DNA from: Morella rubra
Taxonomy: Eukaryota > Streptophyta > Magnoliopsida > Fagales > Myricaceae
Reading direction: 5' to 3'
Length of the DNA: 64,000 bases
Assembly (NCBI GenBank): GCA_003952965.2
Contig: CM025849.1
Location: forward strand, 24,880,224-24,944,223
Part shown: one piece after another, positions 31,934-44,370 of the stretch
Position numbering within the stretch: the first letter of the stretch is position 1
Layout: each line of letters starts with the position of its first letter
Position numbers and translations under genes: made by a program
The notes under the pieces: model-generated
Databases searched by the model: none
Told to the model about the DNA's origin: nothing
What the model saw: the letters and a program-made list of their open reading frames with translations, nothing else

Positions 31934-33838
31934 CTAAGATAGATGTGTCGCCATCCCAAGAGAGACCAAAAGATCATGACTTTGTAAGTCTTTTACGCAA
32001 ATTGCGAAAAGACAACCAATTTCACATATATTCTATCTTTTAAATCATCCAGGAATCTAAAATATGCAAATCTCAAACGGTTGTTGACAGCTAGAGGACC
32101 ACAGACCCCCCAAAATCCAGTAATGAAGCCAAGCACCACGCTTATATGAAGCCATGGACTGCATGTCCATTTTCTTCATCATGAATGTCCTTGTCACCCT
32201 TGCTTGGTAATATGAGGGCACTGATTTGGAAGTGGAGGGCCACAAAGTCCTGGATTGCCCTCATAATCAGAGGCATCAAAACTCTGGAGCTGAGTGCCTA
32301 ATGGTATTGGTTCGTGGAGTTTATTGCTCGCAATGCTAAACATATTCAAGAAATGCAAATTAGCAAGCGATGCTGGTATCTCTCCAGTCAACTGATTTGA
32401 AGAGAGGTCCAGTATTTCCAAGTTTATGAGGTTCGATATTTGGTCTGGAATCTTGCCTGAGAGGTTGTTATAGCTAAGGTCTAATCTTTGGAGCTGCTTC
32501 AAATGACCGATCTCGATTGGGATGTTGCCACTAAGGCTGTTGTTCACCAATGGATATTACCCGTCGTAATGTAAAAAGGAAATTGTACTCGCTGATAGAT
32601 GTAACGTAAATTCCTAAATCCAGAGAAGTATTTTCTAGAGGTTGTGGGATACCAATGCTGGTAATGCACAAAGTTCCTTTGGGAATTCCCAGAAAGGAGA
32701 TTATTATCCAACTCTAAAAAGAAGAGCTTTGGAAGAGTCGACAACCAGCCAGGGATTGAACCCGTGATACGGTTGCCATGAATAAACAGAACTTCTAGAT
32801 TTTTAAGCTTTGATAACCATATAGGCAATTGACCGGTCAGTTGGCAATTAGCAAGACTCAACAATCGGAGATTTGGAAACCACTAGAACCAACTATATTG
32901 TCATTGGTCGGCATTGCCTCTTGCAAAAAATTGCCTGAAGAAAGAGGACATTGAGAGCCTTACAATGCATTAGAATATTGATTGCCTTTGTGATGTTGGT
33001 TAGCTTGGTGTCACTAAGAGAAAGGAAAGATAAAAATTTCAATTGAACCACATCAGTTCGATTTCACCCTCTAGTCGGTTACCACCAAGTCGGATTGCTC
33101 TTAAGGACTTGCATGAGTAAAGACTTGCTGGAAGTTACCAGTGAAGTCATTTTCCAATAGGTCAATCATAGTAAGCTTATGAAGATTTGAGAAATTAAGT
33201 GTGGAGATCTCTCCTTCAAAGAAATTGTATGCTAGATTCAACTCTATGAGATTTGTGAATTCATCAAAGATGGAGGCAAGGCACCTATGAAGGAGTTTTT
33301 ATGAAGGAGCAGGTGCTCCAATTGGGAGAGCTTACCGATATTGCGGGTAGCTTGCCGCCAATGTTGTTGCCATATAATTCAAGCTTGGCAAGTCTTGTAA
33401 GGTTCACGATGTTGTCGCTAATGAATCCAGAAAGATTATTGGAAGGTAGGAGATTTCTTGTAACCTTGTTGCACTATATATATCTGGTGGAAGTGGTCCT
33501 GACAGAGAGAGTTGAAACCTGTTCGAAAAACCTCTAGTTTTGAACATCCCCTAGTCCGCTAGGAATTTGGCTACTATAGTGATTGAAAGAGAAATCGAGG
33601 AACTGATAAAGGGTGAATTGATGCAGAGTGATGAGCCATTAGTTGAAAATAGCGATGATATATCTCCTTCTAGATTGTTGTTGCTGAAATCAACTATTTT
33701 GAGCTGATTCAAGGGTGAAAACAATCTGGTAGGAAGAAAACCTGAAAGTGAATTGTGGGAGAGATTGAGATGTGAGAGATGTGTGAGGTTTGCAAGAAAA
33801 GGAGATATACTCCCCCGGAGATCTTTAGAAGGCAACTC
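31934..33838 (-). pseudogene. LRR receptor-like protein pseudogene (copy E)
   Basis: The most 5' preserved part is the first LRR (LRGSISPFLANLTHLSHLNLS, 33835-33551); the signal peptide and cap are missing and the homology stops at 33838. Mid LRRs (33540-32870) are in several frames. Open pieces follow at 32864-32544 (LTGQLPIWLSKLKNLEVL) and 32550-32194 (IPIEIGHLKQLQRLDLSYNN ... YEGNPGLCGPPLPNQCP). The transmembrane part lies out of frame to a TAG at 31934-31936, matching the stop of A-3'. There are at least five breaks. It is a different subfamily from B and C (GLCGPPLP against GLCGVPLP), so the cluster held at least two receptor types. Confidence 0.9.
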
Positions 33839-35375
33839 TATGAACCTATCCTACAACATATCAATATCGTTAGGTGCTCCTTATTGTTTAGCATTAATCT
33901 AACGTAGAAAAGAAAAAACTGACATCATTGTTACAAGCGTGTACTCTAATCGATTGTTTGCTATTCTCTACGACCCGTCGGTGGCAACAAAGAAATTTCT
34001 TGTCAACCGCGACTTTACTTAGAATAAAATAATAACAAATAATAACAAGCAAATAAAACCTTCCCTGAATGGAATGATCCAGTACAATGCCACCCCAGAG
34101 AGGGGTGTTGGAATTATTTTTCGTGTTTGATATAGAAAGTGGCTAATTAAGACGAGCAGATGTGGTATTATTCTTTTATATTTATTCATTTTTTTTCACC
34201 ATTATTGTAGCATATATATGCTCTCGTTTGTTTAATCACGTGTCTATATCATTCCCCTACACGTATTCATCATTGACCCAATATAAAAGGCTTTAAGTTT
34301 TAATTCAATAATCGAGCAAATGGTTCGTTTGTTCAATATTTGTATTAATTAATATAGTGATCATTATATAAATATTTTTCTTAATGCGTATGTTGTTATA
34401 AATTACTGTAGTGATCTTTCCTAATGTTTTTTCTCCATCTTCCTTGCCCTTTCCCTAAATTAAATAAAAAAAAATATATTATTTTCATTTCTTCTTACAT
34501 ACACAAGGGACTCGATTACCTAGCTTCTGCGGTGGGGAAATGTGGCAGAGAATTATAAGAAAATTTTCATAAGATGGGTGCAAATTAATAAAGTATTACT
34601 ATTTTATTTAGTATAGGCTATTATAAGTGACGTTAATATACATAATTTTAAACAATTAATTAGAGACACGAATGAACGAATAAAATAATGCATTGAACTC
34701 TATATCGTCGACTCAATGAACAAAGACTTGAACTGCCTCGTACTGCAAATTTTTTTTTTTTTTTTTTTTAAAATAGAATCAGCTTTGTATGTTCAATTAA
34801 GGAAGGTGTTTTGAAATAAAGTTATTTATTAGAAAATAGTTTTAAATGAATTTTGTTTCAATAAAGTAATTTAATTTTAATATTTGGTTGCGTCTTCAAA
34901 ATTATTAACATGTTTTTGAATAAGTACTTTTATAGTTTGACTAGGAACACAATGTAGAATTCTAAAAAATAATTGGACCGACCACACGGCATGAATCGTT
35001 CTACATAAGAGCGCAACTCATTGCATTAGATCACATCACTTGTTGAATATTTTATATGAATCGGGATATTATGGAATCCAAATTTTAGAATCAGTACTCA
35101 TGCAACGAAAGAAACTTCTTCAGCATGGAAGCTACAGTAGCTACTAGCTTTTGGGTATGTCCTTTTCTTCTGCGACGTTGAAGTTAATTTAGAACTTTAA
35201 GGCACAACTTCTGATAACTTTTCCTCAGCCAGCTTTTTTGTGAAGCTCTCCTTAAAGTGAAAAGGAAGTCCGTAATATACTGCATGTTTCGCACAGGTAC
35301 TAGTGGTAGTCTGGGCTGTATATGGGGATCTTAGGGCGAATAGCTAAATTGTATTATAAATTACTTTAATTTATA
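33839..35375. other. Intergenic upstream of copy E
   Basis: Contains the flank shared with copy D (to about 34010), a block at 34505-34615 shared with 53043-53155, a block at about 34660-34960 shared with 38710-39010, and a poly-T run at 34750-34769. No gene was recognised. Confidence 0.5.
34660..34960. repeat. Dispersed duplicate, pair with about 38710-39010
   Basis: Shared words include GAACAAAGACTTGAAC, AAATGAATTTTGTTT, AGTAA...TAATTTAATTTT and AAAATTA...AACATGTTTT, in the same order and orientation over about 300 bp. The two copies flank LRR fragment F and the CACTA fragment at 36-38.4 kb. Confidence 0.75.
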
Positions 35376-35525
35376 GTTCAAGTTTGAGAGCTCTGATATT
35401 TGGTCTGGAATGTTGCCTGAGAACTTGTTATTGCTAAGACTCAGTTCATGAAGAAACTTAAGACGACCAAATCTCAACCAAGATGTTACCACTAAGTATT
35501 GTTATCAAGGTAAATTCTGGAAAAC
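35376..35525 (-). pseudogene. LRR fragment (copy F)
   Basis: On the minus strand the text corresponds to the LRRs of copy C around [13 protein letters not shown]: elements equivalent to LHELSLSNNKFSGNIP and DQISELSNL are visible in two frames. It keeps about 50 codons only, with no start or stop. It is the outermost recognisable piece of the main cluster. Confidence 0.75.
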
Positions 35526-36074
35526 ATAGGATCCCTTATGCTAAATGGAGGAAAAAAACAATTGTGAGTTCGGCATGACAACCCAATAAGGGGTGAATTG
35601 AGTTTTTAAAAAATTTTACTTATAAAGCACAATCAAACCTAAACAAATAATTTTAGACCTGAAACAATACCAAATGAACCTTGAGGGGGTGAATAGGTTT
35701 TTAAAAAATTGTACGTACAACTGTTTTTAAAGAGCTGTGAAACCACAAAGTAATCTGATCTAGATGTAAACAAATCTAATAAAAAAATACAATATTCAAC
35801 AGGTTATATATGCTTAAATAACTTAATCAACTATATGAATATTAAGCACAGATCAATATACATATTCTTTGAACCCAACTATAACAGTGTTCTTTCCAGT
35901 GGACTACACTCAAACTATGACAGATGAAAAACTAATAGTGTTCTATTTAGTTCACAACCTAATTGTCAAATACCAAATCAGATTAGATATAGTACATCTA
36001 ATCTATATCTTACTTATTACGCATTTCTTTCTTCTAAAAGAAAGATTACATACAATAAATAACAAAACAAAGGA
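35526..36074 (-). repeat. Two partial Copia LTR ends
   Basis: AACCCAATAAGGGGTGAATT near 35580 and AACCTTGAGGGGGTGAATAG near 35677, each followed by TTTTTAAAAAATT, look like successive minus-oriented SIRE-type LTR ends (compare 26135-26180). The rest to 36074 is AT-rich without a gene. Confidence 0.45.
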
Positions 36075-38400
36075 CACTACAAGAAAAGACTTTCGGTGAC
36101 AAAAATTTGGAGTAAACAAATTTTGTCACCTAAAGATGACTTCCCATACAAAACCTACATTTTGTTACCAAAATGATCCAGTAAGGTCTTTTCGTCCAGA
36201 AAAGCCTAAAAATCGTTTGGAAGCTTTGTGGGTGACATTATACGAGTTGTTGCAAATATGTGACGATTCGTATAGTCACAAATGTTTGAATACCTTCCAA
36301 ATAGTGTAAAACAACATCCGAATCGGCATAGGTAACGATTCTAATCGTCACCAATTAGTGATGCATTCATAACGTATGCATCCTTTAAAATTGTCGGACA
36401 CCACCAATTCTAGCCATATGCCTAAAAGGGATTCATATAGTTCACACGCGTTTAATGTCCAGATGCACACAAACGTCCGCAAGTAATGATCATTTTTTCA
36501 CTGAACATGTGGTTCCACGTTGCAACAATTTAGACATGTAAGTCATAATGATGTGAACCATCACCAAAACGTCCGGACGCTTTGGGGTTCAGGAAGATTT
36601 TCGAAACCATTCGAGATTTAGAAGTTAATGCGACAAATTGATTGGGCCACATGTAAACTTTACCGTTGAAAACACCATAAAAATGTACGGACACTATAGA
36701 TGGATCTTAAAAACAAACAGAGTTGTGAAATCCAAGTTTTTTTCTCTTAACGTTTTCTCTCCAACTTCACCAATTTTTTTTTTATTTTACTTCTTATTTT
36801 GAGATCCACATTCATACATTCAAGTAATACCTTCTTCGTGCCTTTAAATTTGATTTTCATGTATTTTGATAGTTGTTGGGGGTGGGGAGAGCATAGCCAT
36901 GACTGTGCCAATTCGGTGTTCTTCCTAATTCTGTCCTGACGGCTAGTATACCATGTGGACGGGATAAATTAAAATTTTGACGTAATTTATTTTTTCAATG
37001 CTTGTTTTTCTTTAAAACGTCGTGATTTGATCTTTGTTCGGACGACTTCACATTTTTTGGATGTTAAGAGAACCTAAACTTCGCAGTTTGATTCTCGTGC
37101 GGATGGATTATAATTATATTCGGATGGTTTTTATTAGGTTGGTCATGGATCAATCCAAGGAAATGTATCACTCAGGGGGACCATACAGAGCATCCAGTTT
37201 GGACGAACACTATGATAGTGGAGCGGAATTAGACTATCCGAATGATGGTGGAGTTGAAGCAGATGGTGTGCAAGGATATCAATTTCCCCTTTACCACTCT
37301 GGAGAATAACTATCGTTTGAAGGAGACCGCTCTGAGGGAGGAGGTGATTGCTATGCAAAAGGATCTGACTTCCATGATAGACACGTGTCCGACTTGTATA
37401 GTCTCTTAGTACTGTTCCAATATAGCTGTGGAGAGTCATCAAACGGGTGGACAATATGGAGAAGTGGTTGGAACATGTGCATGACGCCATCGGGGGAGCA
37501 CTCGATGATCCAAGCTCGTCCTCATGATTTAAACTAGTTTTTTCGCTATTTGCTTATGTTTTGTTCAGTCTCTGGCTTGTATTAGTCTCTAATGATTATG
37601 TCTCTCGTTTGGGATTTGTATTTTGGATAATTTATATTAGTTATGGTTTTTCATTAGTATAAATTTTGCTCAATTATTAAGCATTTTTATTTATAATAGA
37701 CGATTAGTACAAATATACACATGACTATATGAGTTACGTAGTCAAAAAGTGACATGAATTAAATAAATTAAGTTAAATTTCAGTGGGGAATTATATGAAT
37801 TAAATTGGGTGAATTATGGATTAAATTGGGTGGTCTAATTAACTAATGAATTAAATTTGGTTAAATTTTCGGGACAAATGACCGGACGGGTGTCTTCAAA
37901 TGACATCGTTGTAGCACATTAAAATGGGGGCATTTTCGATTGACAAAATGGTTAGTCCTATTGTTCTTAAACAATGTCCGAACATGATGAAGGTTGTCTG
38001 GACTCTCTGATAACGGTCGCATGGTTGACACGTGTTTAATGAGAAAGATGGTTGTAAACAATTGTATGCTGTCCGGATGGCTAAAACACGTCATGATGTA
38101 CTGTGATATTTTTTCAGCAAAACGTGGACTTCCACATGGCACATGTCTCAGAAGAGTATGGTATGGATGCTGGCTTCTTGCCAGATGTATTAAATTTTTA
38201 GAACGTTACAAACGGTTCGACGCTTGGCATTTAATATGAACGAATTTGATTGGACCACGTCACGTTAAGTGCTTTCCGAATGTCCTGAATCATTGTTCGG
38301 ATTCTGTCAACGAATTCTTAATATGCGAACAGACTTCACATTTTTCATTTTTATGCAAATTCCCTCATTCGATCGGCCTCCTCCCTCTCACGTAGTTGCT
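36075..38400 (+). mobile_element. CACTA (En/Spm) element fragment
   Basis: It starts CACTACAAGAAAAGAC, a canonical CACTA end, followed by GTGACAAA/TTTGTCACC subterminal inverted words (36097-36140). Motifs of the GTCCGGAC/TTCGGAC type recur from 36400 to 38300. A 91-codon ORF (37034-37309) and the Met/Glu-rich text after it (to about 37527) may be the remains of an internal gene, but no transposase domain is recognised. The right terminus was not found, so the end is approximate. Confidence 0.55.
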
Positions 38401-39759
38401 TTCCAAATTTTTATGCGCAAACTCTATTATGAACGTTTGGTACATTGATTAAATTTATTATGAATTTTTTTTTTTTGTAAAAATCTATTTTTTTGAGTTT
38501 TAAGTAAAAATTTTCAATCTCATTTTTCATCCACTACATTGTATTTATGATTAATTATTTTGTAGGTATTGATTATCTTAAGTGTTAGGATTGTTTTGGA
38601 TATATTTTTGCATTGTTTTATTGTGTATTTTGGGCTGTGTGGGAAGTGGAGGCTGGCTGCTATTAGGGTCCTGGCACCACTGGTAGTGCATTGGGATGCG
38701 TTAGTGAAAACGTCATAGAGACACGGTATGAACAAATTAAAATAACTGTATTAACTCTATATCCAGACAACTGAACAAAGACTTGAACCGCTCTCGCCTT
38801 GCAATTTTTTTTTTCCTTTCAAAGTAGCTCAGCTTGCCATTTCTTACGTTAAGATTTACCCATCTTGTTCCATTTGTTTCAACGTAAAGTTATTTATAAT
38901 GCAAAATAATTTCAAATGAATTTTGTTTTAGTAAAATAATTTAATTTTTAATGTCTAGTTGCTACCTCAAAATTAACATGTTTTCAATATCATTAGTAAA
39001 CTTGATTAACACCATTCTGTAATTTCATATGATTAGTAAACTTGATTTGTAATTTCAGTTTGAGATGAATGAAAAATAACATATGTAACAACCAAATAAT
39101 ATATTTATCACAAAATTATAATAAAATAATTTTTGAAAAATTTTAATTATTTTTTAAGAAATAAAGTACATAAAATTATACAAAAAATAGTGTGTGTTTT
39201 GGAATAATTGTTTTTTGCAAGGGGAAAGTCTTCGAAAGAGTGAGAGAGGCCTTTGACAGAGAGAGAAAGTAAGTTTACGGGACAAGACATTTTAGTCGGG
39301 GAGGTTAGAGGAAATAAGATTACAGTTTCTTTAAGGGGAAGTTTCTTTGCCAAAAAAAAGATCCTATTGATCGAATCTCAATTAGGTTGATGTTAACCCA
39401 AGGTTGTTTCTTGAACAATTCTTTTTTATTTTGATGATAACAAACTCTATGTACTCGCTTTTAATGTTTTTTAGAACTTAGTCTTGTCAATCCTCATTTA
39501 GTAAAAATTATTTCCAAAAGGATTGAAAACCCCCCTCTCTAAAAGTCTCTCCATATTCTCTAAAATCGTTGCATGAGCTCAAATGCCCATATTGTTTGTT
39601 GTAGGTGTTTAGAGATGGTTTGGAGTGGAAATGACACTTTTAAGTTGCAAAAAATCTCTCCAACGTTGATGGTGTCTACACATGCGACATACACCCGAAT
39701 GGTGTTTTGATGGTGTCGACACATAGACAGATAGGTGTCGACACATGCCACAGAGACCC
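38401..39759. other. Intergenic, LTR-like remnants
   Basis: Includes the duplicate block 38710-39010. At 39384-39470 the words TTGATGTTAACCC and TTTTGATGATAACAAA resemble the start of a SIRE-type LTR. At 39667-39785 GATGGTGTC.ACACATG recurs four to five times in a small degenerate tandem cluster. No gene was seen. Confidence 0.4.
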
Positions 39760-40247
39760 TTGAGTGCAGTTTTGATGGTGTCTACATGCTAATATCACTC
39801 CAACCTTGGTCTCATCATCAATTTCTACACTCAATGTCTCCAGTTCTGTGATGAAAGAAATCATCTTGAAGACATGCTCTCGAACTGGAGCACCTTCCAC
39901 CATCTTGGTGGTCATCAACAATTTCATAACTTGTTAGCATGCAGAACGACTTTTCTCTCCAAATAGCTCCTGGAGATATACAAGTATCTCCTTTGTTGTT
40001 GCTATGCTTTCACATTGCTTTTGCAATAGGTTGGACATAGATGCCAACATATAGCAGCGAGCCAATTCATCCGCCTCATGCCACTTTTCAAAATAGCTCT
40101 TTGTTCTAGAGTAGCATCTGCCAAGGCAAGCTGAGGGGTCTCCTCCTTGAGGACATGAGCAATTTTATCCATCGTGAGTACAATCATAAGATTCCTCTTC
40201 AAATTAAGGAAGTTTGGTCCAGTGAGTTTGTTATCATCTATCACAAG
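39760..40247 (-). mobile_element. Ty1/Copia gag fossil
   Basis: The minus-strand reading begins MIDDNKLTGPNFLNLKRNL near 40244, followed by IVLTMDKIAHVL and acidic/Ala-rich text: the start of a Copia Gag of the UBN2 type. The distal part (to about 39790) continues in other frames with MKLLMTTKMVEGAPVREHV. Only gag is present. It is broken. Confidence 0.75.
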
Positions 40248-40935
40248 TATATTAGCAATCTATTAGCATTGGAATTTTAATAGCTAATAGTACCTCCCAC
40301 TGAATCACAGCAACAAAAGAAAAAAAAATAGAATACAACATTTATATTCAGTGTTTTCAGTGGGTATCAAGAACTTTTAACTTATGTGCACACAAACCTA
40401 TTTTAGTAATCATGGCACAACTTATAAAAGCAAGTAGAATCTACTTATCATGATCACATCACATGTTGCATATTACACGTATACAAATTTCATGATTCTC
40501 GATATTTCTTCAGGCCATCAAAACAAACATAATCTTCACTATTTTAGTGGACGTGTTTATTTGGTTAAGTGCAACCATCGTTTAAATGCCATGTAATTTT
40601 GTAATGGGTCGGCATTGCTATTTTATCAACACCCCCACTAATCATACGCGCACATTTATCTTCACAAGAAGTATACGAGACAAATTATAAAATTAACAAT
40701 TGGCCATGACTATTTTACTTTGAACCAACTATCAATTAAATAAAATTCTCAAATACCAAACAATGGAAGGCCATGGGATTTTAATTTTCTTGTAAAACAA
40801 TCCCATTTAACACTTATATTAAATCTGTAAATTTTTTTTTTTTATTCTGGTCAAACTGGGTCAAACCGGGTTGGTCAACAGTCAACTGATTAGACTTGTT
40901 GACCCACCAGCCCGGGTCCAACCCGACCGGTGATG
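40248..40935. other. Probable leader of the Copia gag fossil
   Basis: AT-rich, no ORF with a domain. A primer-binding site was not found. A T-rich run at 40830-40843 precedes a GGTCAAAC-rich segment that leads into the minisatellite. Confidence 0.3.
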
Positions 40936-41085
40936 GATAAAGGTCCAAGTCATGCTCGGACCGTATCAAGTGGTCCGGGCTAAACCCAGACCGTATCAAG
41001 TGGTCCGGGTCATGCTCGGATCCTAGGTCGTGGTCCGAGTCTAACCCAAACCATATCAAGTGGTCTGGGTTAAACCCGGGCCTAG
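40936..41085. repeat. GC-rich minisatellite
   Basis: Units of about 30-37 bp built on ACCGTATCAAGTGGTCCGGG followed by CTAAACCC or TCATGCTCGGA occur about four times. It lies just before the 5' region of the LINE. Confidence 0.8.
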
Positions 41086-42238
41086 GCTGGGCTATAGGCC
41101 CAGGTTCGACCCTTGGCCCTAGCCCCACATGGGTTGCCATGGCTAGGATCTCATTCGGCCATGGGCTGGCCCATTAGTCTCTACCTCCTAGGTTTTTGCT
41201 TGTGCTTTTCAACACATCCAAGATCCTCTTGGTCTATTTTGTCTGGTCTGGGATCCTTCTGCTTCTCTAGTTTCCCTACATTTGTGCCTCTAGTCTCTCT
41301 ACTCCCGTGGCTATTTATTACCTGGTATTGGCACCCCTTGGGTCAGCCCCCCACCTGAAAGTTTTTCTGCTACGCTTGCTTGAGATTTGTGATTGTCATC
41401 CTTTTGCTCATTTCCATTTGTGCAGTTATGGAGAACATTGGTGAAGAAGTGGAGCACCTCATTCAACTTACTGAAACTCTCAATTAGGAGAGCAACCCAC
41501 CCTTAGATAGCCAGGATATTGAGGGTGCCTCGGTTGTTTCCAACTTGATCTTGCTTGGAAAGATCATCTCCTAAAGCATTCACTCCTTAGCCTCGGTGAA
41601 AGGCGTCATTCTCCGCGCTTGGATGTTTACGGATCAGGTTTCCATTAAGGAGATTGCTATGAACTCCTTCTTGTTTGAGTTCACAAAACCAGAGAATTAA
41701 GAGCAGGTCCTTCAATGAAGACCTTGGAACATTAAAGGCAATGCGTTGGTGGTTAAGCCATGGGAACCAAGACTGTCATGGCAGGAGATCGACCTTAACT
41801 CCATTCCTCTTTGGCTGCAGATTCACAGTCTCACAATTGATCGATTGAATACTACCACAACACAGAGTATTGGCGAGGCTGTTGGTGAAGTTCTCTCCAT
41901 TGAAAGGGATAAGACGTTGTGCATCTGATGTGTCCCATTTATTCAGGTGTAGGTACTGTTTCATACTAGCAACCCTCTTCCCACTGGCTATTGGCTCCAA
42001 TGCCCTCCTTTGGAGCCCATTTGGGTTCAATTTATGTATAAGAGGATTTCTGGCCTCTGTTATGGTTGCAGGCATCTTGGCCATATTGTTGCTAGCTGTG
42101 GTTTCTCCAGGGTAGAGAAAAAAGAACATGGCTCCTATGGGCCATGGTTGAAGGCGGAGAACTCCTTCTTTCCTCCTGCAAAGAATTTTGTTCCTCCTCC
42201 CTACCCCCTTTCGCCGCTGGGTGATATTTTTGAAAGAT

Positions 42239-43498
42239 TGTGAAATAGCAAAAAAAGATCTTCGAATCAAAAATAGCCCAAATGTTCTGCCTCCATCAAA
42301 TCCACGTGCACAAATTTTTCTAGAGAGAGTATTTGTTAGAGAGAGAGAGTTTCAAAATTAAAAAAGATTTTCTTCCTCTCAAATGAATTTTCGAACCTTT
42401 TATAATAGATCACCTAGAACTTAACTGTGCTTATGCGTGGGATCTTTAGGGCTCTCAAATCTCAGCCGTAGGATCATCATGAAAAACTCTTTTTCACTAA
42501 ACTCCCTTATATTCTGTAATCTGAATTTATGGGCTTCTACAAATTGTGATCATGTCCATTAACATATCACAATTAACCCTCGATATAATGAGATTGTTTT
42601 TATGAAATCTCTTTTGCTAATAATTATATGCTTATTTATCCTTCCACCATACTATATTCCACATGAGCTAATAGGACCGGAATAATATCACCGATAAAGT
42701 CCCTAGCTCATATAATTCTTAATTCTCAGTCTGTATCTAGTTGGACTCTCAAAAAGTTTCCAAAAAATTTTCGCAAATAAAATAACCAAAAACCATAAAA
42801 AACATTTTTCACAAAATCTTGCTGCACAGTGTTTTTTATTTGAGTCAAAACAATCTACAGACATAATGAATATACTGTCTCATCAAGAACTGGTGGATTT
42901 TATATTGAGCAATTAAACAAATTCACTTACTATGCACAAGGCTCAACATTATCTAGAATATTTGATCTGTGAAACCATCACCAAACGACTTAGTCAAGCA
43001 CAAGCATATAACAAGCAAACCTGCATAACTCTCTCAGGTCTAAGGACAACATAAGCTAATTGTGTTTAATATCATTCTCTACATCAGTGATCGTTTCCAG
43101 AAGGTATTCATATTTGATCATGTTCAGTGCATTTACTCTTACATTGCACTCACTCGTTTGCTTAAAGTCACCACCCAATGACAGAGTCCATCATTCTATC
43201 TTAAAGAGGCACAACGAGCGTAGATCTATTTGTACATTATCATGTATCTAGTCTAAAACAAAGTGAGTCAACAAGGACCCAAAAAATCATACTCCCCGCC
43301 TCCGATTCATTAATCATTGGCATGATTTTTCTACAATGTTTCTCAACAGTAAGACATCTAATGTCATTGTAAAAATAACATATTATGTCAATGCACGTAC
43401 CCAAAATAATAATATAAAAGTAATCAATTAATAACAATAATTATCTCATAAGTATTCAAAAAATATTTGGTTTTGAACGCATACATCTAACAGTTTCC
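42239..43498 (-). repeat. Copia-type solo LTR inside LINE ORF1
   Basis: Minus-strand reading starts about TGTTAGATGTATGCG (or a few bases earlier, TGGAAACTG) and ends ...GCTATTTCACA. A TATA-like TTTATATTATT lies near 43405. ORF1 text ends at 42238 and resumes after about 43500. No clear target duplication was seen and no coding part is present, so the edges are uncertain by some bases. Confidence 0.5.
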
Positions 43499-44025
43499 AC
43501 TATATCTGCCCCAGTTCAGTAGTCGGATAGGTTTTTACTTGAGTCAGAGACCCCGTTGCCAAAGGCAATCCCGTCTTCCCCTGCTAGGGGCACTGGGGTT
43601 CAACATGTAGTGGAAATGCAACCAACTCAGTTCGGATCTAACTTCCACATGGGATCCTCTAGTTCAAGCCAGTTCTGTGACAATGATTCAGGCGGCGGAA
43701 AAGACAAGCCTAGTCTGGCCCCAGTAAAGTCAACTTCTAGAACCCACCTGGTAGCCAGTGACCGAACGACTCCTATCAGTGTGTCAGATGCAGAACAACA
43801 GATAGTTGGGGAACGTCAAACGGTTCTGATGCTGTGTGGCGACCTCCTGATATCTTTGGAGAAGATTGAAGCTGCAAGGATGCGTACTATGGCCGAACAA
43901 ATTGTCGCTAGCGACGGGGGCATTCAGGCTTAGAAAAAAAATGACGAGGACATTCGGGAGGACTCTATTTTTTTCCCCGTGGTCTCTGAAATTCATCATG
44001 GTACAGGAAAACGCTGTTCTGAGCC

Positions 44026-44370
44026 CATTAACACTTTAGGAGCTGAAGTGACACGTCCGGCATCTAATGGGACGTCCAGCATCTAATGGGCCCGATGAGA
44101 TAGCTACTCCTAAGCCCATGAGATAGCTACTCCTAAAGTGTTAACGGGCCCAATAAGATAGCCCGTTAACACTTTGGGAGCTGAAGTGACACGTCCGACA
44201 TCTAATGGGCCCGATGAGATAGCTACTCCGAAGCGCATGAGATAGGTACTCCTAAAGGGTTAACGGGCCCAATGAGATAGCCTGTTAACACTTTAGGAGC
44301 TGAAGTGACACGTCCGGCATCTAATGGGCCCGATGAGATAGCTACTCCTAAGCCCATCCGATGTCAGGCT
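44026..44370 (+). repeat. 119-bp tandem repeat with internal hairpin
   Basis: GTTAACACTTTAGGAGCTGA and the following GTGACACGTCCGGCATCTAA start units near 44026, 44164 and 44283. The first period is 138 bp because a 19-bp piece is doubled in it; the second is 119 bp. Each junction carries an inverted repeat: CCTAAAGTGTTAACGGGC against GCCCGTTAACACTTTGGG. The motif GATAGCTACTCC..AGC also repeats. It is GC-richer than its surroundings and lies in the LINE between ORF1 and ORF2. Confidence 0.9.

Noticed and set aside
38670-38684. GTAGTG near 38673 as the right terminus of the CACTA element at 36075
   Set aside because: It lacks the TTTTCTTGTAGTG context and a matching 3-bp target duplication.
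44026-44370. A transposon with terminal inverted repeats
   Set aside because: The inverted pieces recur at every unit junction of a tandem array, so they are internal hairpins and not element ends.
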